Below are positions 44,971 to 53,542 of a stretch of DNA of 64,000 nt, piece by piece. The translations under genes were made by a program, and so were the position numbers. This stretch comes from Streptomyces monashensis (GTDB lineage Bacteria; Actinomycetota; Actinomycetes; Streptomycetales; Streptomycetaceae). The notes below the pieces were generated by a model that was not told the DNA's origin, did not search any database, and worked only from the letters and a program-made list of their open reading frames with translations. The stretch is from NCBI RefSeq assembly GCF_001866665.1, contig NZ_MLYO01000063.1, positions 124,001 through 188,000 on the forward strand, read 5' to 3'. Each line of letters opens with the position of its first letter. The stretch's first letter is position 1.

Positions 44971-45426
44971 ATGCCCGACCCCAGCCCCGCCCCCACCCCC
45001 CTCCCCCACGAAGACCAGCTCGACTACACCCCCGTCCCCCGCAGCGTCGCCCTCGCCCGCCACCGCGCGGCGCGCCTCGTCACCGAGTGGGGATACGAAC
45101 ACCTCGCCGGAGACGTCGCCCTCGTCGTCAGCGAGCTGATGACCAACGCCCTGCTGCACGGCAGCCTGCGCGACCGGCTCGTCCGGCTGCGGCTCCTCAC
45201 CACACCCGCCGCACTCCGCGTCGAGATCAGCGACCCGCGCGGCGAACGGCTCCCGTGCCCGCGCGACGTGACCGCCGAGGATCAGTTCGGGCGCGGGCTG
45301 ACGCTCGTCGAGGCGCTGGCCGACGACTGGGGTGTGGGGCCACGGGCCGGGGTGGGGAAGACGGTGTGGGCGGAGTGGAGCCTCGGACTCGCCCTCTGCA
45401 CGCGGGAGGGACGGAAATGGCGCTAG
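44971..45426 (+). CDS. RsbW-like ATP-binding (GHKL) protein
   Basis: The product has 151 residues. The N-box reads VSELMTNALLHG, and the later G-box region is VEISDPRGERLPCP and FGRGLTLVEALADDWG. It is a stand-alone HATPase_c protein, like anti-sigma factor kinases or conservon components. It carries Pro-rich linkers at the N-terminus. It diverges from the XRE gene. No cognate sigma or antagonist gene is adjacent. Substrate unknown. Confidence 0.85.
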   Translation: MPDPSPAPTPLPHEDQLDYTPVPRSVALARHRAARLVTEWGYEHLAGDVALVVSELMTNALLHGSLRDRLVRLRLLTTPAALRVEISDPRGERLPCPRDVTAEDQFGRGLTLVEALADDWGVGPRAGVGKTVWAEWSLGLALCTREGRKWR

Positions 45427-45473
45427 CGTGGGCCCGTGCCGGAAGGACGCTGGACGAGCGGAAGGGGCAGCCG

Positions 45474-45827
45474 ATGACCATGCCGTACGTGGACGGGAAC
45501 GGCCCGCTGATCCCCAAGCCCGAGCTGACACTGCCGGCGCTTCGGCAGGCCGTGGCGACCGTCGTTCCCTCGCGCCTGCCCGAGTTCTTCGAAGACCTGC
45601 AGAAGGCGTTCATCCGGGCCGGGGACGAGGACAGCGTCGTACCGATCCGGATGTTCTACCGCCAGTGGGGCGTCGTGGTCGAGATCGAGCGGCACCCCGA
45701 GACCGCCCGTCGGCTGCACGCCGCCGAGCAGGCCATCAGCAGCCCTGACCCGGACGTGCGCGAGCGCGCCGTCCGCGAGGCCGGGGAGATCGTGCGCGCC
45801 GCCCACCGCGAGGTCGCGGGTGGCTGA
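45474..45827 (+). CDS. Small protein, possibly antitoxin-like (DUF6247-type)
   Basis: The product has 117 residues from ATG 45474 with GGAAGGGG upstream. It is helical, with LPALRQAVATVVPSRLPEFF and IRMFYRQWGVVVEIER as the most distinctive stretches. Similar small proteins precede short RelE-like genes in Streptomyces. Here the next gene starts inside its last codons, overlapping by 8 bp (GTGGCTGA). No DNA-binding fold is obvious. The family name is a recollection, not a check. Confidence 0.6.
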   Translation: MTMPYVDGNGPLIPKPELTLPALRQAVATVVPSRLPEFFEDLQKAFIRAGDEDSVVPIRMFYRQWGVVVEIERHPETARRLHAAEQAISSPDPDVRERAVREAGEIVRAAHREVAGG

Positions 45828-46070
45828 CTGGCACTGGGAGCCGTTCCAGGTCGATCTCCTCGACGGGCTCCCGGACGCGGCGCGCGCCGAGACCGAGCGA
45901 CTGGCCGACGAGATCGCCGTACGCGAATCCATGGTCTTCCTGGAGGGAGCGCCTACACCGGACCGGGTCCCGGAGTGCGCACAGAATCCCGGGGGCTGCT
46001 GATGCTGACGTATCTGACGGACGTGCGCGGCGAGCGGATCGTGATCGTGCAGGTCAGCTGGTTCGGCTGA
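45820..46070 (+). pseudogene. Small RelE-like gene broken by a one-base frameshift
   Basis: The first frame, from GTG 45820, encodes MADWHWEPFQVDLLDGLPDA and more, stopping at 46002. From about 45950 a second frame reads GSAYTGPGPGVRTESRGLLM then LTYLTDVRGERIVIV and ends at 46070. The two frames join at CTGGAGGGAGCGCC and would give one protein of about 83 residues, similar to small RelE/ParE-type toxins. A base is missing near 45948. Sequencing error is possible, but a degraded toxin is equally plausible. Confidence 0.6.
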
Positions 46071-46087
46071 GCGGGACCGGCCTCCCC

Positions 46088-46116
46088 CGGGCCGCATGCC
46101 GACGGCATGCGGCCCG
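46088..46116. terminator. 14-bp perfect hairpin between the small gene pair and the HNH gene
   Basis: CGGGCCGCATGCCG (46088-46101) pairs with 46103-46116 across a single central base, so the loop uses the last pairs. It lies 18 bp after the second-frame stop and 25 bp before the HNH stop on the other strand. Confidence 0.6.
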
Positions 46117-46140
46117 CAACGTACGCAGAAGCCCGGATCG

Positions 46141-46677
46141 TCAGGCTGAGATGCCGTCGATCCGGGCCAGGGCGTCGTCCGCGCCGTACGGCTGCAAATA
46201 GGGCAACCAGCGCGGGTCCCTATGGCCCGTGCCGATGATGCGCCAGGCCAGGCCCGTCGGCGGGGCCGGCTTGTGGCGCAGGCGCCAGCCCAGTTCGACG
46301 AGGTGGCGGTCGGCCTTGACGTGGTTGCAGCGGCGACAGGACGCCACCACGTTGTCCCAGACGTGCTTGCCCCCGCGGCTGCGCGGGATGACGTGGTCGA
46401 CGCTGGTTGCGACGCCACCGCAGTACATGCACCGGCCGCCGTCGCGGGCGAAGAGCGCGCGGCGGGTGAGAGGAACGGGCCCCCGGTAGGGAACCCGGAC
46501 GAATCGCTTGAGCCGGACCACGCTGGGTGCGGGGACTGTGACGGTCGCGCTGTGCATATAGGCGCCGGATTCCTCGAGGGAGACGGCCTTGTTCTCCAGG
46601 ACGAGGATGAGCGCGCGGCGGAGCGGTACGACGCCGAGCGGCTCGTACGACGCGTTGAGGACCAGGACATGCGGCAC
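46141..46677 (-). CDS. HNH endonuclease
   Basis: The product has 178 residues. The HNH module reads CMYCGGVATSVDHVIPRSRG then VWDNVVASCRRCN, with two zinc-binding CxxC pairs and catalytic His in DHVIPR. An N-terminal part begins VLVLNASYEPLGVVPLRRAL, which is the widely conserved actinobacterial and cyanobacterial HNH protein of unknown role. Start GTG 46677 has AAGGAGG at 5 nt; the longer frame has no such site. Confidence 0.9.
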   Translation of the reverse strand: MPHVLVLNASYEPLGVVPLRRALILVLENKAVSLEESGAYMHSATVTVPAPSVVRLKRFVRVPYRGPVPLTRRALFARDGGRCMYCGGVATSVDHVIPRSRGGKHVWDNVVASCRRCNHVKADRHLVELGWRLRHKPAPPTGLAWRIIGTGHRDPRWLPYLQPYGADDALARIDGISA

Positions 46678-47011
46678 GGGTGCCTCCTTGGGCGTCGGCG
46701 GCGCGTGGCTCGCGCCGGGACGATCTGAGGTCAGTCTCCCCTCATGCCTGGTGAACGCGCCACCATGTCCCGGTAACGGGCTGGGAGTGTTTTCGACCAC
46801 ACCGAATACATCCCCCGGATCATGGCCTGTTCAAGCCAGGGTGAGCCCCGTCTCTCCTGCGGCCCTCCTTGGCGTATTCGCGCGGCGCACACACAATGCC
46901 CCGTTAGTGTGGTGGTCAGTCCGTCCGGTGACCTTTTCGTGACCTTGAAAGTCCCTGGAACCCCTGACCGCCCCACCGGTACGGAACCCGCAGCACCTGG
47001 AGGTACCTGCC

Positions 47012-48118
47012 GTGTCGTCCTTGCCCGTCGTCCTCCTGGCCGCCGGTGCGTCGCCGTCCCCCTCCCCTTCCGGGTCGACGGCACCGGCCGTCCCCTCTCT
47101 CCAGGACGCCCAGGAGAGCGCGACGAACGCGGCGAGCTGGGTCGAGCAGAACTGGTCGACGTGGCTCGCGATGGGGCTGCAGATCCTGCTGATCGTCGTG
47201 ATCGCGGTCGCGCTCAGAGCCGTGGTGCGGCGGGCGATCACCAAGCTGATCGAGCGGATGGCCCGGACCGCGCAGGCCGTGGACGGCACCGCGCTGGGCG
47301 GGCTGCTGGTGAACACCGAGCGGCGCCGGCAGCGGTCGGCGGCGATCGGTTCCGTGCTCCGCTCGGTGGCGAGCTTCCTGATCATGGGTACGGCGGCGCT
47401 GATGGTGCTGTCGACCTTCAAGATCAACCTGGCGCCGCTGCTGGCGTCGGCCGGTGTCGCCGGCGTGGCGATCGGTTTCGGCGCGCGCAACCTGGTCACG
47501 GACTTCCTGTCCGGCGTGTTCATGATCCTTGAGGACCAGTACGGCGTCGGTGACGTGATCGACGCGGGTGTGGCCACCGGCGAGGTGATCGAGGTCGGGC
47601 TGCGCGTGACCAAGCTGCGCGGCTCGGACGGCGAGATCTGGTACGTCCGCAACGGCGAGGTCAAGCGGATCGGCAACCTCTCGCAGGGCTGGGCGACGGC
47701 CGGGGTCGACGTGACGGTGCGATCGAGCGAGGACCTGGACAAGGTCAAGGACACGCTGGACGCGGTCGCCGAGCAGACGAGCAAGGAAGAGCCCTGGAAC
47801 GAGCTGCTGTGGGGCCCGGTCGAGGTCCTGGGCCTGGACTCGGTCCTGATCGACTCCATGGTCGTCCGGGTCTCGGCGAAGACGATGCCGGGCAAGGCAC
47901 TGTCGGTAGAGCGCGAGCTGCGCTGGCGGATCAAGCGGGCGTTCGACGCGGCGGACATACGCATCGTGGGCGGCGCGACGGCCGTGGAGGACGCTGGGGA
48001 CACCCCCGACCCGGCGGCCATGATGGCGGCCCCCTCGGCCTTCTCCAACGCGGACTCCGCGCAGGCGAAGGCGACGACTCCGATAACGCCGGAGCAGCCG
48101 ACGCCGCCCGGGAAGTAG
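47012..48118 (+). CDS. MscS-type mechanosensitive ion channel
   Basis: The product has 368 residues with an N-terminal signal-like segment, a helix at LQILLIVVIAVALRAVV, and the MscS core with pore helix ASAGVAGVAIGFGARNLVTD. Then FLSGVFMILEDQYGVGDVID and a C-terminal cytoplasmic domain follow. It should open under membrane tension to release solutes. It begins at GTG 47012 behind a GGAGG. The C-terminal 50 residues are Ala/Pro-rich. Confidence 0.9.
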   Translation: MSSLPVVLLAAGASPSPSPSGSTAPAVPSLQDAQESATNAASWVEQNWSTWLAMGLQILLIVVIAVALRAVVRRAITKLIERMARTAQAVDGTALGGLLVNTERRRQRSAAIGSVLRSVASFLIMGTAALMVLSTFKINLAPLLASAGVAGVAIGFGARNLVTDFLSGVFMILEDQYGVGDVIDAGVATGEVIEVGLRVTKLRGSDGEIWYVRNGEVKRIGNLSQGWATAGVDVTVRSSEDLDKVKDTLDAVAEQTSKEEPWNELLWGPVEVLGLDSVLIDSMVVRVSAKTMPGKALSVERELRWRIKRAFDAADIRIVGGATAVEDAGDTPDPAAMMAAPSAFSNADSAQAKATTPITPEQPTPPGK

Positions 48119-48153
48119 GGGAACGGCTTCAGCACACTCGTTCGAGTGAACGG

Positions 48154-48194
48154 ATGGGGCATTCCGGCGCCCAAGGGCGTGCGGGGTGCCCCAT
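48154..48194 (+). terminator. Nested hairpin after the MscS gene
   Basis: ATGGGGCA (48154-48161) pairs with 48187-48194. Inside it, GCGCCC (48167-48172) can pair with GGGCGT (48175-48180). It lies 36 bp after the MscS stop. Weak T-rich context. Confidence 0.5.
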
Positions 48195-48256
48195 CGTTCT
48201 GCCGGGGCGCCCGAAGCGGGCTTAGCCTGGCATCAGCGCGACAAGGAGAACCAGCG

Positions 48257-48877
48257 ATGAGCGCCGAACCGATCATGGAGCCGGTCATGACGCAGGTGGA
48301 CCCCGTCGATTTGTTGATCACGTTCGAAGAGGCGTCGCCGATGCCGATTCGGCCGGAATTCGTCGAGGGGTCGGTCATCATGCCGCCGCAGCCGGACTTC
48401 AAGCACAGCAATGGCGCTGTCAGGCTCGCTGTCCACTTCCACACCGCCGGAATCGACCTGGCGGGCATGGGCATGGGCTTCCGTGCCGCCCACAAAGACG
48501 GCAGCACGATGGCCCTTGTCATCCCCGACTTCTACATCCTCCGCCGCGAGCCGACGGAACTCGACGAGTCGTACCGCAAAGCCAACAAGGGCTGGTACCC
48601 CATCGACATGCTCGCCCTCGCCGGCGAAGTCACCTCCACCAACCACGAGACCGACACCGGCCCCAAGCTCCGCACCTACGCCGCCGCCGGCGTCCCCGTC
48701 TACGTCCTGATCAACCGCCACTCCCAAACGGCCCACTGCTGCACCGACCCCATCCTCCCCGGCGACGACCCCACCGAGGCGTACTACGACACCGACACCA
48801 AGGTGAGCCTCGGCAAACCGCTCCCCCTCCCTGCCCCTTACCCCACCCTCGACACCACCCCCTTCCTCGACAACTGA
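48257..48877 (+). CDS. Uma2 family (PD-(D/E)xK fold) putative endonuclease
   Basis: The product has 206 residues. The fold is marked by EFVEGSVIMPP, IPDFYILRR, LAGEVTSTNHETD and DTGPKLRTYAAAGVPVYVLI. Its D, E and K residues correspond to a PD-(D/E)xK core. The family is common and multiplied in Streptomyces, with unknown biological role. Start ATG 48257 follows AAGGAG. It stands alone before the csn locus. Confidence 0.85.
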   Translation: MSAEPIMEPVMTQVDPVDLLITFEEASPMPIRPEFVEGSVIMPPQPDFKHSNGAVRLAVHFHTAGIDLAGMGMGFRAAHKDGSTMALVIPDFYILRREPTELDESYRKANKGWYPIDMLALAGEVTSTNHETDTGPKLRTYAAAGVPVYVLINRHSQTAHCCTDPILPGDDPTEAYYDTDTKVSLGKPLPLPAPYPTLDTTPFLDN

Positions 48878-48932
48878 GCCCCCGGTCCCCACCCCCGAGG
48901 TAACGACTCCGTCTCCTCGGGCTCGTTGTCTA

Positions 48933-48962
48933 TTGACGCCCCCTTCATCCCGGGCTTACGTT
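48933..48962 (+). promoter_or_regulatory. Candidate promoter of the csn operon
   Basis: TTGACG (48933-48938) and TACGTT (48957-48962) are separated by 18 bp. Transcription would start near 48969, just before the CsnR palindrome. Confidence 0.5.
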
Positions 48963-48975
48963 CCTCCCACCCGAA

Positions 48976-48990
48976 TAGGAAAGTTTCCTA
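48976..48990. promoter_or_regulatory. CsnR-type operator palindrome
   Basis: TAGGAAAGTTTCCTA is a perfect palindrome around a central G and contains AGGAAAGTTTCCT, the form recalled for the CsnR/chitosanase operator in Streptomyces. It sits 79 bp before the csnR GTG, directly downstream of the predicted promoter, so repressor binding would block the start of transcription. Confidence 0.8.
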
Positions 48991-49068
48991 ACAGTGATCT
49001 TCGGTGGCCGGTGATCGGGACTGGACGTCCGGCCAGGTCACTGAAAAGCTGGGCGGCTGGAGAGGCAG

Positions 49069-50292
49069 GTGTGGACCCCCATGGCAGGAACCGCCGGTAC
49101 GCCGGGCACGCCGCGCGTCCTGCGCGCCATGAACGACCGCGCCGCCCTGGACCTCCTGCTGGCGCACGGGCCGCTGTCGCGCACCCGGATCGGCAAGCTC
49201 ACCGGCCTGTCCAAGCCCACCGCCTCCCAGCTGCTGGCCCGCCTGGAGGCGGCCGGGCTGGTGCGGGTGACCGGGACCAGCGAGGGGCGGCCGGGGCCCA
49301 GCGCCCAGCTGTACGCGGTCCATCCCGGTGCCGCGTACGCCGCCGGACTCGACGTCGCCCCGCAGCGCATCCGCGCCGCCGTCGCCGACATCACCGGCCG
49401 GACCGTGGGCGAGTACGAGCTGCCCACCCCCGGACGGCATCCCGCCCAGCCGGTCGTCCAGCAGGTCACCGACGCGCTCGACGGGGCCGTGAAGGCGGCC
49501 GGGCTCGCGCGGTCCGACGTGCACCGGCTCGTGATCGGTACGCCCGGCGCCTTCGACCCGGGCACCGGGCGGCTGCGCTACGCCTCCCATCTGCCCGGCT
49601 GGCACTCCCCCACCCTGCTCGACGAACTCGCCGCCGCCCTGCCGATGCCGGTCGAGTACGAGAACGACGTCAATCTCGTCGCCCTCGCCGAACAGCGGCT
49701 CGGCGCCGCCAAGGGTCACGGCGACTTCGTGCTGCTGTGGAGCGAGGAGGGGCTCGGCGCCGCCCTCGTCCTCGGCGGCCGGCTGCACCGGGGCTGGACC
49801 GGCGGCGCCGGCGAGGTCGGCTTCCTGCCGGTGCCGGGCACCCCCCTGGTGCGCCAGGTGGCCAAGGCCAACAGCGGCGGCTACCAGGAGCTGGCCGGCT
49901 CCCAGTCCGTGTCGAAGCTGGCCCGGGAACTCGGCATCGAGGACCTGCCGACGGGGCCGCACGCCGAGGTCGCCGCCACGCTCGTCGCCCGCGCCGCCGA
50001 TCACGCCACCGGCCCCTACCGCGAGCTGCTCCGGACCTACGCGACCCGGCTGGCCATCGGTCTCGCCTCGCTCGTCTCCGTCCTCGACCCCGAACTCGTC
50101 GTCCTCAGCGGCTCCGCCCTCGCGGCCGGCGGCGAGGTGCTGCGCGCCCTCGTCCAGGCCGAGCTGGAGGAGCTGGCGGCGGCCCGGCCCCGGCTGGTCG
50201 TCGGCGACGTACACGAACACCCCGTCCTGCGCGGCGCGTTGGAGTCCGCGCTCGTCACCACCCGCGACGAGGTCTTCGACACCTCGCGCTGA
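49069..50292 (+). CDS. csnR: ROK family repressor of the chitosan-oligosaccharide locus (CsnR-type)
   Basis: The product has 407 residues. The winged helix-turn-helix (LSRTRIGKLTGLSKPTASQLL) is in residues 35-60, and the ROK domain follows. The CPCG zinc motif of many ROK proteins is absent; the corresponding stretch reads GGAGEVGFLPVPGTPLVRQV. It is followed by a binding protein, two permeases, a GH4 glycosidase and a kinase, the order known for csnR-csnEFGHK. It should repress the cluster until glucosamine oligosaccharides are present. GTG 49069 or ATG 49081 could be the start. Confidence 0.85.
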   Translation: MWTPMAGTAGTPGTPRVLRAMNDRAALDLLLAHGPLSRTRIGKLTGLSKPTASQLLARLEAAGLVRVTGTSEGRPGPSAQLYAVHPGAAYAAGLDVAPQRIRAAVADITGRTVGEYELPTPGRHPAQPVVQQVTDALDGAVKAAGLARSDVHRLVIGTPGAFDPGTGRLRYASHLPGWHSPTLLDELAAALPMPVEYENDVNLVALAEQRLGAAKGHGDFVLLWSEEGLGAALVLGGRLHRGWTGGAGEVGFLPVPGTPLVRQVAKANSGGYQELAGSQSVSKLARELGIEDLPTGPHAEVAATLVARAADHATGPYRELLRTYATRLAIGLASLVSVLDPELVVLSGSALAAGGEVLRALVQAELEELAAARPRLVVGDVHEHPVLRGALESALVTTRDEVFDTSR

Positions 50293-50341
50293 GCCTTCGC
50301 AGCACCCTCCTCCGCCCACCCGTTCCCCGGGAGACCTCGCC

Positions 50342-51685
50342 ATGCCCGAAGTCATACCCTGCGCCGCCCGAAAGGCGGCTTTTGCCGCCGTCGCCTCGCT
50401 GGCCCTGCTCACCACCGCCTGTACGGGCCAGTCCGGTTCGGGCGCCACGGACGACGCCTCGAAGGACACGACGATCAACTTCTGGCACGCCTGGAGCGCG
50501 CCGAACGAGGTCAAGGCGGTCAACACCCTGATCGCCGGGTTCGAGAAGGCGCATCCCAACATCCACGTGCACGTCGTCGGCGACATGACCGACGACAAGA
50601 TCAACCAGGCGCTGCGCTCGGGCGGCGACACGGCCCCCGACGTCATCTCCTCCTTCACCACGAACAACGTGGGCAAGTTCTGCTCCTCGGGCGCGCTGGT
50701 CGATCTGAACCCCTTCTTCAAGAAGTCGGGCATCGACGCCGCCGCGACCTTCCCGAAGACGATGAACGAGTACACCCAGTTCGACGGCGACCGCTGCACG
50801 GTGCCGCTGCTCGGTGACGCGTACGGGCTCTACTACAACAAGATGGAGTTCAAGAAGGCGGGCATCACGAGCCCGCCGAAGACCTGGTCCGAGTTCGAGG
50901 CCGACGCGAAGAAGCTGACGATCCCGGACGGGGACTCGTACAAACAGCTCGGTTTCATGCCGGACTACCACGGCTGGGAGACCACCACCGAGCACTACTT
51001 CGCGCAGTTCTCGCCGACGTACTTCGGCAAGGACGGGAAGTCGGACGTCGCCAAGGACCCGGCCTTCGCGCAGGGGTTCGGTCTGCAGAAGCGGCTCGTG
51101 GACGAACTCGGCGGATTCCAGAAGCTGGAGAAGTACCGCTCGACGCTCGGTGACGAGTGGGGCACCAAGCACCCCTTCCACACCGGCCAGGTCGCCATGC
51201 AGCTCGACGGCGAGTGGCGGCTCGGGATGGCGCTCGCCGCCCAGCCGAACCTCGACATCGGCGTCGCCCCGCTGCCCGTCCCCGACGACCGGGTGGCGCA
51301 GTACGGCAAGGGCTACATCACCGGCACCATCGCGGGCATCGCCGCCGCCGGCCACAAGCAGAACGCGGCCTGGGAGTTCGTCAAGTACATCAGCACGGAC
51401 ACCGACGCGGTGGTCGGCTTCTCCAACGACCTGCACAACGTGCCCTCCACGCTCGCCGCGCTGAAGTCCCCGAAGCTGAGGTACGACCCCCGCTTCAAGA
51501 CGTTCCTCGACATCGCCGCCGACCCGAACTCGACCACCTCGCCCGCCTCGGTCAACGGCGGCCAGTACCTGGTGACGATCCAGCAGTTCGGCTACGACTA
51601 CGAGAGCGGCAAGGTCACCGATCTGAAGGCGGGCCTGCGGAAGACGGCCGCGCAGATCGACACGGACATCGCGCAGGCGAAGTAG
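50342..51685 (+). CDS. csnE: ABC transporter sugar-binding lipoprotein
   Basis: The product has 447 residues. A lipobox TTAC gives lipidated Cys27 after a signal peptide. It belongs to the extracellular solute-binding family 1 (INFWHAWSAPNEVKAVNTLI; GDAYGLYYNKMEFKKAGIT). It delivers the sugar to the two permeases that follow 12 bp and 2 bp apart. Position in the csn order suggests chitosan oligosaccharides as the ligand. No ATPase gene is included; a shared MsiK-type ATPase elsewhere is expected. Confidence 0.88.
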   Translation: MPEVIPCAARKAAFAAVASLALLTTACTGQSGSGATDDASKDTTINFWHAWSAPNEVKAVNTLIAGFEKAHPNIHVHVVGDMTDDKINQALRSGGDTAPDVISSFTTNNVGKFCSSGALVDLNPFFKKSGIDAAATFPKTMNEYTQFDGDRCTVPLLGDAYGLYYNKMEFKKAGITSPPKTWSEFEADAKKLTIPDGDSYKQLGFMPDYHGWETTTEHYFAQFSPTYFGKDGKSDVAKDPAFAQGFGLQKRLVDELGGFQKLEKYRSTLGDEWGTKHPFHTGQVAMQLDGEWRLGMALAAQPNLDIGVAPLPVPDDRVAQYGKGYITGTIAGIAAAGHKQNAAWEFVKYISTDTDAVVGFSNDLHNVPSTLAALKSPKLRYDPRFKTFLDIAADPNSTTSPASVNGGQYLVTIQQFGYDYESGKVTDLKAGLRKTAAQIDTDIAQAK

Positions 51686-51697
51686 GCGGCGCGGCCC

Positions 51698-52639
51698 ATG
51701 AGTACGCTCACTCCGGCATCCAAGCGCCGCCGCTCGGCGCTGAGGACGCTCGCCTTCATGTCGCCCTGGCTGGTCGGCTTCGCGGTCTTCTTCGCGTACC
51801 CGCTGATCTCGACGGTCTACTTCTCCTTCATGCACTACGACGGCTTCCGGCCGCCGACCTGGAGCGGGGGCAAGAACTGGACCTACGTCTTCGAGCACTA
51901 CCCCCTCTTCTGGCCCGCCCTGCGCAACACCCTGTGGCTGGTCGTGGTGACGGTGAGCCTCCGGGTGGTCTTCGGGCTCGGCATCGGGCTGCTGATCACG
52001 AGGATCAAGACGGGTACGGGCGTCTTCCGCACCCTCTTCTACCTGCCCTACCTCGCCCCGCCGGTCGCGGCCACCATGGCCTTCGCGTTCCTGCTCAACC
52101 CCGGTACCGGGCCGGTCAACTCGATCCTGGAGAAGACCGGCGTCCCCGCGCCCGGCTGGTTCAACGACCCCACCTGGTCCAAGCCCGCGCTGACCCTGCT
52201 CGCGCTGTGGGGCGTCGGCGACCTCATGGTCATCTTCATGGCCGCCCTGCTCGACGTGCCGACGGAGCAGTACGAGGCGGCCGAGCTGGACGGCGCCTCG
52301 GCGTGGCAGCGCTTCCGGTACGTGACGCTGCCGAACATCTCGCCGATCATCATGTTCGCCGTCGTCACGGGCGTCATCCAGACGATGCAGTACTACACCC
52401 AGCCTCTGATCGCCGGAAAGGTCGCCTCGGGCGTGATCCAGGGCGCGGGCACCCAGTTCGAGCCCGGCTACCCCGACAAGTCCACGCTCACCCTCCCCCA
52501 GCTCGTCTACAACCTCGGCTTCCAGCGCTTCGACTACGGCTCCGCGTGTGTCGTCGCCCTCGTCCTCTTCGCCCTGTCGATGGTGTTCACCGCGTTCCTG
52601 ATGCGGCGCCGGGGCGGTCTCATCCAGGCAGGTGACTGA
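51698..52639 (+). CDS. csnF: ABC sugar transporter permease (first)
   Basis: The product has 313 residues with six helices. The EAA loop is seen as EAAELDGASAWQRFRYVTLP, exactly where MalF-like permeases contact their ATPase. It follows the binding-protein gene by 12 bp and precedes the second permease by 2 bp. Confidence 0.9.
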   Translation: MSTLTPASKRRRSALRTLAFMSPWLVGFAVFFAYPLISTVYFSFMHYDGFRPPTWSGGKNWTYVFEHYPLFWPALRNTLWLVVVTVSLRVVFGLGIGLLITRIKTGTGVFRTLFYLPYLAPPVAATMAFAFLLNPGTGPVNSILEKTGVPAPGWFNDPTWSKPALTLLALWGVGDLMVIFMAALLDVPTEQYEAAELDGASAWQRFRYVTLPNISPIIMFAVVTGVIQTMQYYTQPLIAGKVASGVIQGAGTQFEPGYPDKSTLTLPQLVYNLGFQRFDYGSACVVALVLFALSMVFTAFLMRRRGGLIQAGD

Positions 52640-52641
52640 CC

Positions 52642-53535
52642 ATGGCCCACGTACTCGGCAAACCGGTGGAGTTGCCGGCGCCCGCCACGGCCGCCGAGCG
52701 CACCGCCCGGCGCAGGGCGCTGCTGGAGTGGGTCGCGGTCCACTCCCTCGGTGTCGCCGCCGCGCTGTTCTTCACGCTGCCCTTCGTCTTCGTGGTCCTC
52801 ACCTCGCTGATGAGCGACAGCCAGGCGCTGAGCCGCGATCTGGTCCCGCACACCTGGGAGTGGGGGAACTACCGGAAGGTCTTCGACACGCCCGGCTTCC
52901 TGACCTGGTGGAAGAACACGCTGATCTACGCCGGCCTCGGCACCGTGCTGACCGTGGTGTCGTCGGTCCCGGTGGCGTACGCGCTCGCCAAGTTCCGCTT
53001 CCGGGGCCGCAACCTGTCACTCATGCTGGTGATCTCGATGATGATGCTGCCCCCGCAGGTGGTCATCATCCCGATGTACCTGTTCTGGGCGAAGCAGCTG
53101 GACCTGTCGGGCACGTTGTGGCCGCTGATCGTCCCGATGGCGTTCGGCGACGCGTTCTCGATCTTCCTGCTGCGCCAGTTCCTGATGACGATCCCGAACG
53201 AGTACCTGGACGCGGCGAAGGTGGACGGCTGCGGGGACCTCAGGACGCTCCTGAAAGTCGTCCTGCCGATGGCGAAGCCGGGCATCGCCGCCGTCGCCCT
53301 CTTCCAGTTCTTCTACGCCTGGAACGACTACTTCGGCCCGCAGATCTACGCGTCCGAGAACCCCGGAGCCTGGACCCTGTCCTACGGCCTGGAGTCCTTC
53401 AAGGGCGCCCACCACACCGACTGGAACCTCACCATGGCCGCGACCGTGCTGGTCATGGCCCCCGTGATCCTCGTGTTCTTCTTCGCCCAGAAGGCGTTCG
53501 TCGAGGGCGTCACGCTCACCGGAGTGAAGGGTTAA
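52642..53535 (+). CDS. csnG: ABC sugar transporter permease (second)
   Basis: The product has 297 residues with six helices. The MalG-type EAA loop reads DAAKVDGCGDLRTLLKVVLP. A 30-residue N-terminal tail rich in Ala and Arg precedes helix 1. It lies between csnF and the GH4 gene, which follows 7 bp later. Confidence 0.9.
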   Translation: MAHVLGKPVELPAPATAAERTARRRALLEWVAVHSLGVAAALFFTLPFVFVVLTSLMSDSQALSRDLVPHTWEWGNYRKVFDTPGFLTWWKNTLIYAGLGTVLTVVSSVPVAYALAKFRFRGRNLSLMLVISMMMLPPQVVIIPMYLFWAKQLDLSGTLWPLIVPMAFGDAFSIFLLRQFLMTIPNEYLDAAKVDGCGDLRTLLKVVLPMAKPGIAAVALFQFFYAWNDYFGPQIYASENPGAWTLSYGLESFKGAHHTDWNLTMAATVLVMAPVILVFFFAQKAFVEGVTLTGVKG

Positions 53536-53542
53536 CCCGGAT

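Noticed and set aside
48136-48149. CACTCGTTCGAGTG palindrome after the MscS gene, considered as an SOS (LexA) box
   Set aside because: It does not fit the actinobacterial SOS consensus CGAAC-N4-GTTCG and lies downstream of a gene, not in a promoter.
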